A DNA stretch of 64,000 bases, from contig NZ_JACEHE010000003.1 of the NCBI RefSeq assembly GCF_013778455.1, forward strand, positions 310,001 through 374,000, written 5' to 3'. The DNA comes from Streptomyces himalayensis subsp. himalayensis. Lineage in GTDB: Bacteria; Actinomycetota; Actinomycetes; Streptomycetales; Streptomycetaceae. How positions within the stretch are numbered: the stretch's first letter is position 1; each line of letters begins with the position of its first letter. Shown piece after piece: positions 25,791 to 34,603 of this stretch. A program made the position numbers and the translations under genes. The notes beneath the pieces are model-generated. The model had not been told where the DNA came from. It was given only the letters and a program-made list of their open reading frames with translations, and did not search any database.

Positions 25791-26957
25791 GTGCGGCCAC
25801 TGGAGGGCTATTCCGTCGTCGAGCTGGGCATGTGGGTGGCGGCACCGGCCGCGGCCACCATGCTCGCCGACTGGGGCGCGGACGTGGTGAAGGTCGAGGC
25901 GCCGACCGGCGACCCCAACCGGTACACGCTCCGGCACGTCGGCCAGGACATCGACAGCGAACCACCGTTCGAGACCGACAACCGCGGGAAGCGCGGGATC
26001 GTCCTCGACCTTCGGTCCGATGAGGGCAAGGACGCACTGGAGCGGCTGCTGGAGCGGGCCGACGTGTTCGTCACGAACCTCCGCCCCGGCGCCCTGGAGC
26101 GGCTGGGGCTGGCCCCGGACGCGATACGGACCCGGCATCCCCGCCTGGTCATCGGCACGTTGACGGGGTACGGCTGGACGGGAGCCGAGCGCGACCGGGC
26201 CGGGTACGACGTCTCCGCCTTCTGGGCCCGCCCCGGCATCGCCGCCATGCTCAACCCGGCCGGTGAGCCGCCGCCGGGCATCCGCCCCGGCCTGGGCGAC
26301 CGTACGGCCGCGTCCAACCTGGTGGCGGGCGTGCTGGCCGCGCTGCTGCGCCGGGAACGCACCGGCGAGGGCGGCGTGGTCGACGTGTCCCTGCTCCGCT
26401 CCGGGACGTACGCCAACGGAAACGACCTCGCCCTGCAGAACTTCTTCGGCAAACGCGGCCGTACCCGCCCGCGTACGGAGCACGAGTCGCCGCTCTACAA
26501 CTGCTACCGGGCCGCCGACGACCGCTGGTTCTGGCTGGTCGGCCTGGAGGGCAACCGGCACTGGCCCGGCGTCGTCAAGGCGCTCGGCCGCGAGGACCTG
26601 GCGGAGGACGAGCGGTTCGCCACCGGCAAGGCCCGGCGTGGCCACGTACGTGAGCTGATCGCCGCCTTCGACGCGGAGTTCGCGAAGCGGCCCCTGGCCG
26701 AGTGGGCGGAGCGGTTCGACGCCGAGGGCGTGTGGTGGGCGCCCGTGCAGACCCTGGCGGAGGTGTCGGCCGATCCGCAGGCGGAGGCGGTGGGGGCCTT
26801 CGTCGAACAGCCCGGCATGGGCGACGCGCCGCCGCTGCGGACGGTGGCCACCCCGGTCAGTTTCTGGGGCGTGGACGACAAGCCGCGCTCCGGCGCCCCG
26901 ACGCTGGGCGAACACACGGACGAAGTACTCAACGAGCTGGGTCGAACAGGGAGGTAG
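25791..26957 (+). CDS. Class III CoA transferase (CaiB/BaiF family)
   Basis: A 388-residue family III CoA transferase: LEGYSVVELGMWVAAPAAAT, ADWGADVVKVEAP, and GLGDRTAASNLVAGVLAALL, where the Asp of GDRTA is the expected aspartyl-CoA residue; TGEGGVVDVSLL follows. GTG start at 25791 with GGAGGTG four bases ahead; the longer open frame begins inside the upstream repeat array. It sits in the BadH-like operon and lies three bases before the next SDR gene. It differs clearly from the transferase at 3698-4909, so the two may serve different acids. Confidence 0.89.
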   Translation: MRPLEGYSVVELGMWVAAPAAATMLADWGADVVKVEAPTGDPNRYTLRHVGQDIDSEPPFETDNRGKRGIVLDLRSDEGKDALERLLERADVFVTNLRPGALERLGLAPDAIRTRHPRLVIGTLTGYGWTGAERDRAGYDVSAFWARPGIAAMLNPAGEPPPGIRPGLGDRTAASNLVAGVLAALLRRERTGEGGVVDVSLLRSGTYANGNDLALQNFFGKRGRTRPRTEHESPLYNCYRAADDRWFWLVGLEGNRHWPGVVKALGREDLAEDERFATGKARRGHVRELIAAFDAEFAKRPLAEWAERFDAEGVWWAPVQTLAEVSADPQAEAVGAFVEQPGMGDAPPLRTVATPVSFWGVDDKPRSGAPTLGEHTDEVLNELGRTGR

Positions 26958-26960
26958 GGC

Positions 26961-27872
26961 GTGGGCATCCTCGATGACAAGGTCGCCATCGTGACCGGCG
27001 GCGGGAGAGGTCTTGGCCGGGCGCACTGCCTGGCGCTCGCCGAGGCCGGCGCGACCGTGGTGGTGAACGATCTCGGCTCCGGACTGCACGGCGAACGGAC
27101 GGGCGACTCCCCCGCCGACGACGTCGTCACCGAGATCACCAAGCTCGGCGGCCGGGCGGTGGCCAGTCACTCGTCGGTCACCGACTGGGCGGCTACCGAG
27201 GCGATGGTGGCGGACACGGTCGCGGAGTTCGGCCGCCTGGACATCGTGGTGAACAACGCCGGCATCGTGCGCGACCGCATGCTGTTCTCGATGAGCGAGG
27301 CCGAGTTCGACGCCGTGATCGCCGTCCACTTGAAGGGCACCTTCGCGCTCACCCGGCACGCGTGCGCGTACTGGCGCGAGGCGTCGAAGCGGGGTGAGCC
27401 CGTCACCGGCCGCGTGATCAACACGACGTCCGGGACCGGGCTGTTCGGCAACCAGGGCCAGTCCAACTACGGCGCCGCGAAGGCCGGGATCGCCGGACTC
27501 ACGGTCCTCACCGCCCTTGAGATGCGCCGATACGGCGTCACCGCGAACGCCATCTCGCCGATCGCGGCCACGCGGATGACGGAGGGGCTGCCCGTCGGCA
27601 CATCGCTGGAGGCCGACGGCGACTTCGACCCGCGCGATCCCGCCAACGCCTCCGGTGTGGTCGTCTACCTGGCCTCCGATGCCGCGGCGTGGCTGACCGG
27701 CCAGGTTCTGCGCATCGAGGGCAACCGGCTGAACCGCCTGCAGGGCTGGACCGTCACCGGCGTCCACCCCAGCGAGTCCGGCAAGGCCCTCACCTACGAG
27801 GAACTCGTCGAGGCGGTACCGCAGTTGTACGGTGTCGCTCCCGCCGGGCGGGCAACAGGAGTGGGCCAGTGA
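26961..27872 (+). CDS. SDR of the (3R)-hydroxyacyl-CoA dehydrogenase (MFE-2/Hsd4) type
   Basis: A 303-residue SDR: TGGGRGLGRAHCLALAEAGA, VVVNDLGSGLHG, VNNAGIVRDRMLFSM, then Ser157, Tyr170 and Lys174 (NYGAAK). The VNDLG...NAGI.RDR pattern marks the dehydrogenase domain of peroxisomal MFE-2 and bacterial 17beta-HSD4-like enzymes, which oxidise (3R)-hydroxyacyl-CoA made by MaoC hydratases. The longer C-terminal tail is typical. GTG start three bases after the CoA transferase stop; GTGA overlap with the DoxX gene. A close paralogue is at 33690-34601. Confidence 0.88.
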   Translation: MGILDDKVAIVTGGGRGLGRAHCLALAEAGATVVVNDLGSGLHGERTGDSPADDVVTEITKLGGRAVASHSSVTDWAATEAMVADTVAEFGRLDIVVNNAGIVRDRMLFSMSEAEFDAVIAVHLKGTFALTRHACAYWREASKRGEPVTGRVINTTSGTGLFGNQGQSNYGAAKAGIAGLTVLTALEMRRYGVTANAISPIAATRMTEGLPVGTSLEADGDFDPRDPANASGVVVYLASDAAAWLTGQVLRIEGNRLNRLQGWTVTGVHPSESGKALTYEELVEAVPQLYGVAPAGRATGVGQ

Positions 27873-28411
27873 AGGGCCACGACATCGCCGCTCTCGCCCT
27901 GCGCGCGACGCTCGGCCCGATGCTCTTCGCCCACGGCTGGAACAAGATCGCCGGTCCGGGCGGGCTGAAAGGCACGACGGGCTGGTTCGAGGCGCTCGGT
28001 CTGAAGCCCGCCGAGGTGCATGCCCGTATGGCGGCCGGGACCGAGATGGCGGCGGGGGTGGGCATCGCTCTGGGGGCAGCCAACCCTCTCCCGGCGGCGG
28101 CGACCGTCGGCCTGATGACCGTGGCGGCCCGCACCGACCACCGCGGCAAGGGTTTCTTCGTCTTCAAGGGCGGCTGGGAGTACGTCGGCGTCGTGGGCGG
28201 CGCGGCCGTCGCACTGGCGGCGCTGGGCAACGGCAGGTACTCGCTCGACAGGCTGCTGCGACGGCAGCGCGCCGGCGCGATGGCGGCATTGCTGGCAGCG
28301 GGAATCGGGACGGCGAGCGCGGCGGCCCTGCTGGCGGCGTGCTACCGGCCCGAACAGAAGCCGGACCAGAAGCCGGACCAGAAGCCGGACGAGTCAGAAA
28401 CAGATCGATAA
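27869..28411 (+). CDS. DoxX-family membrane protein
   Basis: A 180-residue membrane protein: LALRATLGPMLFAHGWNKIAG is the first DoxX helix, followed by hydrophobic stretches MAAGVGIALGAANPLPAAAT, GVVGGAAVALAALG and AGAMAALLAAGIGTASAAAL. DoxX proteins are small four-helix membrane proteins often near oxidoreductases; roles in redox homeostasis or as quinone-linked subunits have been proposed. The C-terminus is hydrophilic with PDQK repeats encoded by a 12-bp array at about 28351-28392. GTG start, GTGA overlap with the SDR gene. Confidence 0.8.
   Translation: MKGHDIAALALRATLGPMLFAHGWNKIAGPGGLKGTTGWFEALGLKPAEVHARMAAGTEMAAGVGIALGAANPLPAAATVGLMTVAARTDHRGKGFFVFKGGWEYVGVVGGAAVALAALGNGRYSLDRLLRRQRAGAMAALLAAGIGTASAAALLAACYRPEQKPDQKPDQKPDESETDR
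28351..28392 (+). repeat. 12-bp coding repeat (Pro-Asp-Gln-Lys)
   Basis: Three consecutive copies of CAGAAGCCGGAC-type units encode a repeated QKPD tail at the cytoplasmic or periplasmic end of the DoxX protein. The repeat is exact enough to be recent. Confidence 0.82.
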
Positions 28412-28439
28412 GGCCACCAAGGTCAACAAGGGAGTCGAC

Positions 28440-29597
28440 ATGGACGCGGCTGACTTCAGCGCGGTGCTGTCCGAGGTCCGGCGCTTCGTCCGGGAGCGTG
28501 TAGTGCCGCTCGAGGCGGAGATCGACGAGAAGGACGAGATGCCCGCGGACATCCGCGAGGCGGCCAAGAAGATGGGGTTGTTCGGCTTCGCGCTGCCGGA
28601 GGAGTACGGCGGTCTTGGGCTGTCGATGTACGAAGAGGCCCAGCTCATGTTCGAGCTCGGCTACACGACCCCGTCGCTGCGTTCGATGTTCGGCACCAAC
28701 AACGGCATCGCCGGACACGTCCTGATGGTCGGCGGCACCGAGGAGCAGAAGGCCGAGTGGCTGCCGAGGATCGCCTCGGGTGACGTACTGGCGTCGTTCG
28801 CGCTCACCGAACCCGAGGCCGGATCCGACCCGTCGACACTGACGACACGCGCTCACCTGGAAGGCGACGAGTGGGTGATCAACGGCGCCAAGCGCTACAT
28901 CACCAACGCCCCGCTCGCCGACGTCTTCATGGTCTTCGCCCGCACCGACCCCGACGCCCCGCGCACCCGCGGCATCTCGACCTTCCTGGTCCCGGCCGGC
29001 ACCCCGGGCCTCACCGTGGCGCCCAAGGACCACAAGATGGGACAGTTCGGCGCGTGGACCGCGGACGTGTACTTCGACGACGTACGCGTCCCGGCCTCCG
29101 CCCTCGTCGGCGGCGAGGACGGCCTGAACCGCGGCTTCAACACCGCGATGGGCTGCATCGCTCACGGCCGGGTGCACATCTCGGCCCTCTGTGTGGGCAT
29201 GGCCGAGCGCCTGGTCGACGAATCGGTCGAGTACGCCCGCACCCGCAAGCAGTCCGGCAAGCCCATCGGCTCCTTCCAGCTGGTCCAGGGCCTGATCGCC
29301 GACTCGATGACGGACTACTACGCAGGCCGCGCCACGGTCCTGGAGGCCGCCCGCGCCTTCGACGCCGGTACGGACACCAAGATCGGCCCGTCCTGCACGA
29401 AGTACTTCGCCAGCGAGATGGTGTGGCGGGTCGCGGACCGCGCGGTGCAGGTCCACGGCGGCGCGGGCTATATGCGCGGGGTCGCGGTGGAGCGCTTCTA
29501 CCGTGACGCCCGGCTGTTCCGCATCTACGAGGGCACCAGCCAGATCCAGCAGGTCATCATCGCCAAGGCGCTGCTGGGCGAGGCCGCGCGCGGCTGA
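28440..29597 (+). CDS. Acyl-CoA dehydrogenase (short/medium-chain type)
   Basis: A 385-residue acyl-CoA dehydrogenase with the medium-chain catalytic Glu364 in IYEGTSQIQQVIIAKALL. Other landmarks: LPEEYGGLGLSMYEEAQ, LTEPEAGSDPSTLTTRA, INGAKRYITNAP, HGGAGYMRGVAVERFYRDAR. It is the only dehydrogenase in the cluster with the base in this position, so it probably handles a different chain length from the others. Last gene of the rightward BadH-like operon, ending nine bases before a strong terminator. Confidence 0.93.
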   Translation: MDAADFSAVLSEVRRFVRERVVPLEAEIDEKDEMPADIREAAKKMGLFGFALPEEYGGLGLSMYEEAQLMFELGYTTPSLRSMFGTNNGIAGHVLMVGGTEEQKAEWLPRIASGDVLASFALTEPEAGSDPSTLTTRAHLEGDEWVINGAKRYITNAPLADVFMVFARTDPDAPRTRGISTFLVPAGTPGLTVAPKDHKMGQFGAWTADVYFDDVRVPASALVGGEDGLNRGFNTAMGCIAHGRVHISALCVGMAERLVDESVEYARTRKQSGKPIGSFQLVQGLIADSMTDYYAGRATVLEAARAFDAGTDTKIGPSCTKYFASEMVWRVADRAVQVHGGAGYMRGVAVERFYRDARLFRIYEGTSQIQQVIIAKALLGEAARG

Positions 29598-29605
29598 GGG
29601 GCACC

Positions 29606-29645
29606 AACGCGAAGGCCCCGGGGAACATCCCGGGGCCTTCGCGTT
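29606..29645. terminator. Bidirectional intrinsic-type terminator
   Basis: A perfect 17-bp inverted repeat: AACGCGAAGGCCCCGGG, six-base loop GAACAT, CCCGGGGCCTTCGCGTT, followed by CCTTTGT. It lies exactly between convergent operons (dehydrogenase ending 29597, dehydrogenase ending 29660). The T-tract is weak, as is usual in Streptomyces terminators. Confidence 0.9.
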
Positions 29646-29659
29646 CCTTTGTACGGTCG

Positions 29660-30775
29660 TCAGATGCCGAGGCGGTCCAGCAGCCGCTCGTGGTACACGG
29701 CAGGGCCGCCGAACAGCAGCTGCGAGGACTTGGCCCGCCGGAAGTACAGATGGGCCGGATGCTCCCAGGTGAAGCCGATGCCGCCGTGGACCTGGATGTT
29801 CTCCATGGCCGCGAACATGTACGCCCGTGAGCAGCACGCGTGCGCCACCGACGCGGCGACCGGGAAGTCCGGGGAGCCCTCGGCGGCGAGGCGCGCCGCC
29901 TCCCGGGACGAGGCTTCCGCGAGTTCCACCTGGACGAGCATGTCCGCGCACTTGTGCTTGACGGCCTGGAAGGAGCCGATCGGCCGGCCGAACTGATGGC
30001 GGGTACGGGCGTATTCCGCGCTCATCTCCAGGCATCTGCGCGCCCCGCCCGCCTGCTCGGCGGCCAGGGCGACCGTGGCGATGTCGAGGACCTTGGCCAT
30101 GATGCGCCCGCCGGCTCCGTTCGCGCCCACGAGGGTCGCGGGCACGGCGTCGAACGTCAGCCAGGCCATCGCCCGGGTGGCGTCGAGGGTCTCCATCGCC
30201 TCGGCCGCCACCCCGGTGGCCGACCGGTCCACGGCGAAGAGCGAAGGGCCGGCGACGGTGCGGGCGACGACGAGGATCAGATCGGCCGTCGTGCCGTCGA
30301 TGACGAAGCACTTGCGGCCGCTCAGCTTCCAGCCGCCGTCCCCGTCCGGCACGGCGCGTGCGGAGATCAGGGCGGGGTCCCAGGAGCCGCTGTCCTCGGC
30401 GACGGCGAGGGTGGCCGTGGTCCGCCCGGCCGCGATGCCGGGGAGGTGGCGCGCACAGGCCTGGCTGTCACCCGAGGCCAGCAGGGCTTGGGCAGCCAGG
30501 ACGACGGTGGCGAAGAAGGGCGCGCACAGCAGGGCGCGGCCCATCTCCTCCATGACGACGCCGAGTTCGACGAGGCCGAAGCCGTCACCGCCGTACTCCT
30601 CCGGGATCACGAGGCCCGGCAGGCGCAGTTGGTCGGCCGCCTGGGCCCATACCGCCGGGTCGAAGCGCGGCTCGCTCTCCATGAGCTTCCGTACGGCCTC
30701 CTCTGGTGACTTGGCCTCCAGGAACTCCCGTACGGACGCCCGAAGCTCCCTCAACTCGGTTTCGTCGGCGCTCAT
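29660..30775 (-). CDS. Acyl-CoA dehydrogenase, partner-type subunit (FadE28/ChsE1-like)
   Basis: A 371-residue protein: LRASVREFLEAKSPEEAVR, central loop LAVAEDSGSWDPA in place of SEPGAGSD, and VHGGIGFTWEHPAHLYFRRA. These are alpha-type features of heteromeric dehydrogenases. Its ATG overlaps the stop of the catalytic-type gene (30772-31992) by ATGA, as tight a pairing as can be seen at sequence level. Together the two are predicted to form one FAD-dependent dehydrogenase. Confidence 0.88.
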   Translation of the reverse strand: MSADETELRELRASVREFLEAKSPEEAVRKLMESEPRFDPAVWAQAADQLRLPGLVIPEEYGGDGFGLVELGVVMEEMGRALLCAPFFATVVLAAQALLASGDSQACARHLPGIAAGRTTATLAVAEDSGSWDPALISARAVPDGDGGWKLSGRKCFVIDGTTADLILVVARTVAGPSLFAVDRSATGVAAEAMETLDATRAMAWLTFDAVPATLVGANGAGGRIMAKVLDIATVALAAEQAGGARRCLEMSAEYARTRHQFGRPIGSFQAVKHKCADMLVQVELAEASSREAARLAAEGSPDFPVAASVAHACCSRAYMFAAMENIQVHGGIGFTWEHPAHLYFRRAKSSQLLFGGPAVYHERLLDRLGI

Positions 30776-31992
30776 GCGCGTGCCTCCTTCGGCAGGCCGA
30801 GGACACGTTCCGCGAGGATGTTCTTCATGATCTCCTCGGTGCCGCCGAGGATCCGCAACGCCGGGGTGGCCAGAAGGAGTTCGGACCAGGCGTACGTGCC
30901 CCACTGGCCAGTGTCGGCGATGATCCGCGGCCCGAGGCACTCGGACACGAAGTGCGCGGCGCTTGTCAGGTTCTGACCGTACATCAGCTTGGCGACGGAC
31001 CTCTCGGGGCCGGGGGCGATCCCCGCCCGCAGGGTGCGCTGGGCGCGTGCGTTGAGGTAGCCGGTGGCCACGGCGTCCACGAGGAGTTCGGCGAGGCGGG
31101 CGCGCAGGGCGCGGTCGTCCCAGGTCCAGGTTGCCCGCATCAGCGCCGAGAGACGGTCCGGGGACAGGGCGGCGGCCACCGGGCCCGCGCCCTCGGTGCC
31201 GACCGTGTTGCGCTCGTTCATGAGGGTGGTCAGGGCGACCGTCCAGCCGCCGTCCACCTCGCCGAGGCGGTGGTCGTCGGGGATGCGTACGTCGGTGAGG
31301 AAGACCTCGTTGAAGTCGGCCCCGCCGGTCATCTGGCGCAGCGGCCGGACCTCGACGCCAGGGGCATCCATGGGGACCAGGAAGGCCGTGATGCCCCGGT
31401 GCTTGGGCGCGTCGGGGTTGGTGCGGGTCAGCGCCAGGCCGATCTCGCTGTGCTGGGCGACCGACGTCCACACCTTCTGCCCGTTGAGCACCCAGTTGTC
31501 GCCTTCGCGTACGGCCTTGGTCGCCACGCTCGCCAGGTCGGATCCGGCGCCGGGTTCGCTGAACAGCTGGCAGGCGATGGCGTCCCCGCGGTACATCGCG
31601 GGCAGCCACCGTTCCTTTATGTGTGGTTGGGCGTGGGCGAGGATCGTCGGGCCGATCATGCCCAGGCCGACCACGCTGAGCACGCCGGTGTCGGCCACGT
31701 CGTACTCGGACTCGATGGCGTCATAGAGCAGGTCGTGGACGGGGGTGAGGCCGCGGCCGCCGTACTCGGGCGGTCCGGTGATCCAGCCGAAGCCGTTCTC
31801 GTAGCGGATCCGCTGCCACTCCCGCGCCCGCCGCACGTGCTCCCGCTCCTCCTCGGGCGGGAGGCTGCTGAAGTACGCCATCGTGTCGTCGCCCTCGCCC
31901 CAGGTGAGGGCGGTGCGGTCGGGGGCCTTCGCCGCGTGCGCGTCGAGGAAGCGGCGCACCTCGGCGGCGAAGTCCTGCATGTCCTGGTCCAT
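30772..31992 (-). CDS. Acyl-CoA dehydrogenase, catalytic-type subunit (FadE29/ChsE2-like)
   Basis: A 406-residue dehydrogenase: CQLFSEPGAGSDLASVATKA, LNGQKVWTSVAQ, Glu260 in LMNERNTVG as helix-G base, and C-terminal GGTEEIMKNILAERVLGLPKE, the hallmark of FadE29-type subunits. Slightly longer than 6335-7513 because of an N-terminal insertion (TALTWGEGDDTMAYF). Upstream is the thiolase gene; downstream its alpha-type partner. ATG at 31992 behind GGGAA; an in-frame ATG at 31980 is possible. Confidence 0.9.
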   Translation of the reverse strand: MDQDMQDFAAEVRRFLDAHAAKAPDRTALTWGEGDDTMAYFSSLPPEEEREHVRRAREWQRIRYENGFGWITGPPEYGGRGLTPVHDLLYDAIESEYDVADTGVLSVVGLGMIGPTILAHAQPHIKERWLPAMYRGDAIACQLFSEPGAGSDLASVATKAVREGDNWVLNGQKVWTSVAQHSEIGLALTRTNPDAPKHRGITAFLVPMDAPGVEVRPLRQMTGGADFNEVFLTDVRIPDDHRLGEVDGGWTVALTTLMNERNTVGTEGAGPVAAALSPDRLSALMRATWTWDDRALRARLAELLVDAVATGYLNARAQRTLRAGIAPGPERSVAKLMYGQNLTSAAHFVSECLGPRIIADTGQWGTYAWSELLLATPALRILGGTEEIMKNILAERVLGLPKEARA

Positions 31993-32009
31993 AGCGGTTC
32001 CCTGTGCTC

Positions 32010-33158
32010 TCAGGTCGAGAGGATCGTCACCGCCGACGCGCCCGGCGCGCCGTACAGGTGGGTGTAGCCGACGCGGGGCGTGCCTGGAATCTGCCGGTCC
32101 CCCGCGGTACCCCGCAGTTGGAGCACGATCTCGTGGATCTGTCGCAGTCCGGAGGCGCCGATGGGCTCGCCGTTCCCGAGCAGACCGCCGTCGGTGTTGA
32201 CCGGGAGCCGGCCGCCGATCTCGGTGGCGCCCTCGGCGATGAGGCGTTCCTGCTCGCCGTCCTTGCAGAGGCCGTTCTCGGCCATGTGGATGATCTCCGA
32301 CCCGGCGTCGGTGTCCTGGAGCTGGGCGACATCGACGTCCTCGGGACCGATGCCCGCCAGTTCGTACGCCGCCCGGGCGGCGTCCACGGTCGGACTCTCC
32401 ACGACCTCACCGACCGGGAACGACGGGCTCTGCACCTCGAAGGCGCCGAGCCTGCGGCTGCGCAGGGCGGTGGCCCGGACCCGTACCGGTGTGGAGGTGT
32501 ACTTGTGGGCCTGGTCAGCGCGGCACAGCACGATGGCCGCGGCGCCCTCGTTCGGGCCGCAGTACATGTACTGGCGCAGCGGGTAGTTGAGGACCGGCGA
32601 GGCGAGGACCTCGTCGGCCGACAGCGGGGTGCGGCGCCAGGCCTTGTCGTTGCCGGCGGCGTTGCGGAAGTTCTTCGAGGCCACGCGCGCGAGCGTCTCG
32701 TGGGAGATGCCGTGGTCGTGCATATAGCGGTTGATCTTCATGCCGAAGAAGTGGGTGGTGAGGAACATCCCGGTCTGTCCGTACCAGGAGGGGATGCCCG
32801 CCACGGACGGATCGGCGGCGAACGCACCGCGCGGGTGCTTGTCCAGGCCGATGGCGATGGTCAGGTCGTGCTCGCCGGTCTCGATGGCCCGGGCGGCCAG
32901 TGCCACCGCGGTACCGGCCGTCGCACAGCCGTTGAACACCCCGCGCAGCGGCACTCCGGTCAGGCCGAGGCGCCCGACGATCGCGTCCGGGTTGGCCACC
33001 TCGTAGCTGCCGATATAGCCGCCCTGGATCTGCGGCCAGGTCACGCCCGCGTCGGCGAGCGCCAGCCGTACCGCGTCCGCGCCCATGTCCAGCGCCGGCT
33101 TTCCGGGGAACCTGCCGAAGGGGTGGAGCCCCACCCCGATGATGACGGCCTCGGTCAC
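32010..33158 (-). CDS. Thiolase (SCP-x / lipid-transfer protein type)
   Basis: A 382-residue thiolase-fold protein with Cys78 in FNGCATAGTAVALAA as the acyl-accepting nucleophile, and a C-terminal LPVNTDGGLLGNGEPIGASG carrying the glycine loop. It is predicted to cleave a 3-ketoacyl-CoA with CoA. GTG start at 33158, behind GAGGAGG, overlapping the DUF35 gene by GTGA. Compare the Cys-less relative at 18502-19653: the cluster encodes one apparently competent and one altered member, each with its own DUF35 partner. Confidence 0.9.
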   Translation of the reverse strand: MTEAVIIGVGLHPFGRFPGKPALDMGADAVRLALADAGVTWPQIQGGYIGSYEVANPDAIVGRLGLTGVPLRGVFNGCATAGTAVALAARAIETGEHDLTIAIGLDKHPRGAFAADPSVAGIPSWYGQTGMFLTTHFFGMKINRYMHDHGISHETLARVASKNFRNAAGNDKAWRRTPLSADEVLASPVLNYPLRQYMYCGPNEGAAAIVLCRADQAHKYTSTPVRVRATALRSRRLGAFEVQSPSFPVGEVVESPTVDAARAAYELAGIGPEDVDVAQLQDTDAGSEIIHMAENGLCKDGEQERLIAEGATEIGGRLPVNTDGGLLGNGEPIGASGLRQIHEIVLQLRGTAGDRQIPGTPRVGYTHLYGAPGASAVTILST

Positions 33159-33688
33159 TTTTCCTCCTCCTCGGCCGGGGCGCACTCTTCGACCGGGGCG
33201 AACTCTTCGGCCGGGGCGAACTCTTCGGCCGGGGCGAACTCTTCGGCCGGGGCGAACTCTTCGGCCGGGGCGAACGCGAACGTCATGACCTCGGTGCCGT
33301 CGGCCCCCACGGTGTAGGGCACGAGCGTCAGCCGCATCTGCTGCCCGATCCTCAGCTTCTCCGGGTCCGGTTCGGTGAGGCGGCCCTCGACCAGCAGCTC
33401 GCCGGGGAGCTCGACGTACCCGACCGCGTACGGTTCGAAGGCCTCGGGGCCGTCGTACGGCGGGGACGGCGGGCGGAAGTTCTGGGTCGTGTACGTCCAC
33501 AGCGTCCCGCGGTCCGACAGCAGCCGCTCCTTCGACTCCTCGCCGCCGCACCGCAGGCAGTGCGTGGCCGCGGGGAAGCTCACGTCACCACACGCCGTGC
33601 ACTCGGAACCGATGAGCCGAGGCGCTGCGGCGGCGGAGGGCGGCCAGGTGAACAAGCCCTCCGCGACCGGCCGTTGCGTCGTCGTCAT
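33155..33688 (-). CDS. DUF35 OB-fold/zinc-ribbon protein with repetitive acidic tail
   Basis: A 177-residue protein: zinc ribbon CTACGDVSFPAATHCLRCGG, OB-fold GTLWTYTTQNFRPPSPPYDG and FEPYAVGYVELPGELLVEGR. It is the expected partner of the thiolase just downstream (GTGA overlap). After the domain end the protein carries about six copies of the hexapeptide APAEEF, coded by an 18-bp array, then a Glu/Lys tail. The tail is about 35 residues longer than the paralogue at 18086-18505 and is probably disordered. It lies one base from the SDR gene stop. Confidence 0.87.
   Translation of the reverse strand: MTTTQRPVAEGLFTWPPSAAAAPRLIGSECTACGDVSFPAATHCLRCGGEESKERLLSDRGTLWTYTTQNFRPPSPPYDGPEAFEPYAVGYVELPGELLVEGRLTEPDPEKLRIGQQMRLTLVPYTVGADGTEVMTFAFAPAEEFAPAEEFAPAEEFAPAEEFAPVEECAPAEEEEK
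33171..33274 (-). repeat. 18-bp coding minisatellite
   Basis: About six near-identical copies of GGCCGGGGCGAACTCTTC (plus-strand reading) encode APAEEF hexapeptides at the C-terminus of the DUF35 protein, ending a few codons before the thiolase start. The inner copies are identical, so the expansion looks recent. Confidence 0.9.
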
Positions 33689-33689
33689 C

Positions 33690-34601
33690 TCACGCCCCGT
33701 TCCGGTTGCCCAGGGCGTCGGCGTTCGGAGCCGCCTTGGCCACCAGGTTCGGAACGACGGAGGAGAGCTCCTCGGGCGTCCACCGGGACTCGGTACTCGC
33801 GCCGGGTCCGTTGACCCAGCCCTCCAGTACCGTGATCCGGTTGCCGACGACGCCGAACACCCGACCGGTGACCTCGCGCGAGGCGGCAGAGCCCAGCCAC
33901 ACTACGAGCGGTGAGATGGCCTCCGGGGTCAGGTCCTGGGTCTCGGCGGCCCGCTTCATCATCTCGATGTCCTCGGTCAGCCGGGTGAGCGCGGTCGGCG
34001 CGATGGCGTTCACCGTCACGCCGTAGCGGGCGAGTTCGGCCGCGGCGATGATGGTGAGGCTCGCGATTCCCGCCTTGGCCGAGCCGTAGTTCGACTGGCC
34101 CGGGTTGCCGAAGATGCCGGACGGAGAGGTCGTGTTGATCACCCGTGCGTCGTTGCTCTGACCGGACTTGGCGCGCTTGCGCCAGTACGCGGCGGCGTGG
34201 TGCAGGGTGGCGAAGCTGCCCTTGAGATGGACGGCGAGCACACTGTCCCAGTCCGCCTCGGTCATCGACACGATCATCCGGTCCCGGAGGATGCCCGCGT
34301 TGTTGACCAGCACGTCAAGCCCGCCATAGGTGTCCACTGCCTGCTGGACGAGGTGACCGGCGCCCTCCCAGGTGGAGATGTCGTCCGTGTTGGCCACCGC
34401 CACGCCACCGGCCGCGACGATCTCGTCCACGACGGCCTGGGCGGGCCCGGCCGAGGCGCCCGCTCCGCCGCGCGAGCCGCCCAGGTCGTTGACCACGACC
34501 TTCGCTCCCTGCGCGGCGAACGCCAGGGCGTGCGCCCGGCCGATCCCGTTGCCGGCGCCGGTGACGACCACGACACGGCCGTCGACCACTCCTTGGGACA
34601 T
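33690..34601 (-). CDS. SDR of the (3R)-hydroxyacyl-CoA dehydrogenase (MFE-2/Hsd4) type
   Basis: A 303-residue paralogue of 26961-27872 with the same length: TGAGNGIGRAHALAFAAQGA, VVVNDLGGSRGG, VNNAGILRDRMIVSM, Ser159, Tyr172 and Lys176 (NYGSAK). Expected to oxidise (3R)-hydroxyacyl-CoA and so feed the downstream thiolase. The ATG at 34601 follows GAGGAGTTGAGG. It lies three bases after the ligase-like gene and one base before the DUF35 gene, in the leftward operon from island 7. Confidence 0.88.
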   Translation of the reverse strand: MSQGVVDGRVVVVTGAGNGIGRAHALAFAAQGAKVVVNDLGGSRGGAGASAGPAQAVVDEIVAAGGVAVANTDDISTWEGAGHLVQQAVDTYGGLDVLVNNAGILRDRMIVSMTEADWDSVLAVHLKGSFATLHHAAAYWRKRAKSGQSNDARVINTTSPSGIFGNPGQSNYGSAKAGIASLTIIAAAELARYGVTVNAIAPTALTRLTEDIEMMKRAAETQDLTPEAISPLVVWLGSAASREVTGRVFGVVGNRITVLEGWVNGPGASTESRWTPEELSSVVPNLVAKAAPNADALGNRNGA

Positions 34602-34603
34602 CC

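Noticed and set aside
25332..27767. 811-codon minus-strand open frame across the hydratase, CoA transferase and SDR genes
   Set aside because: Antisense to three recognisable genes and their overlaps; no family features.
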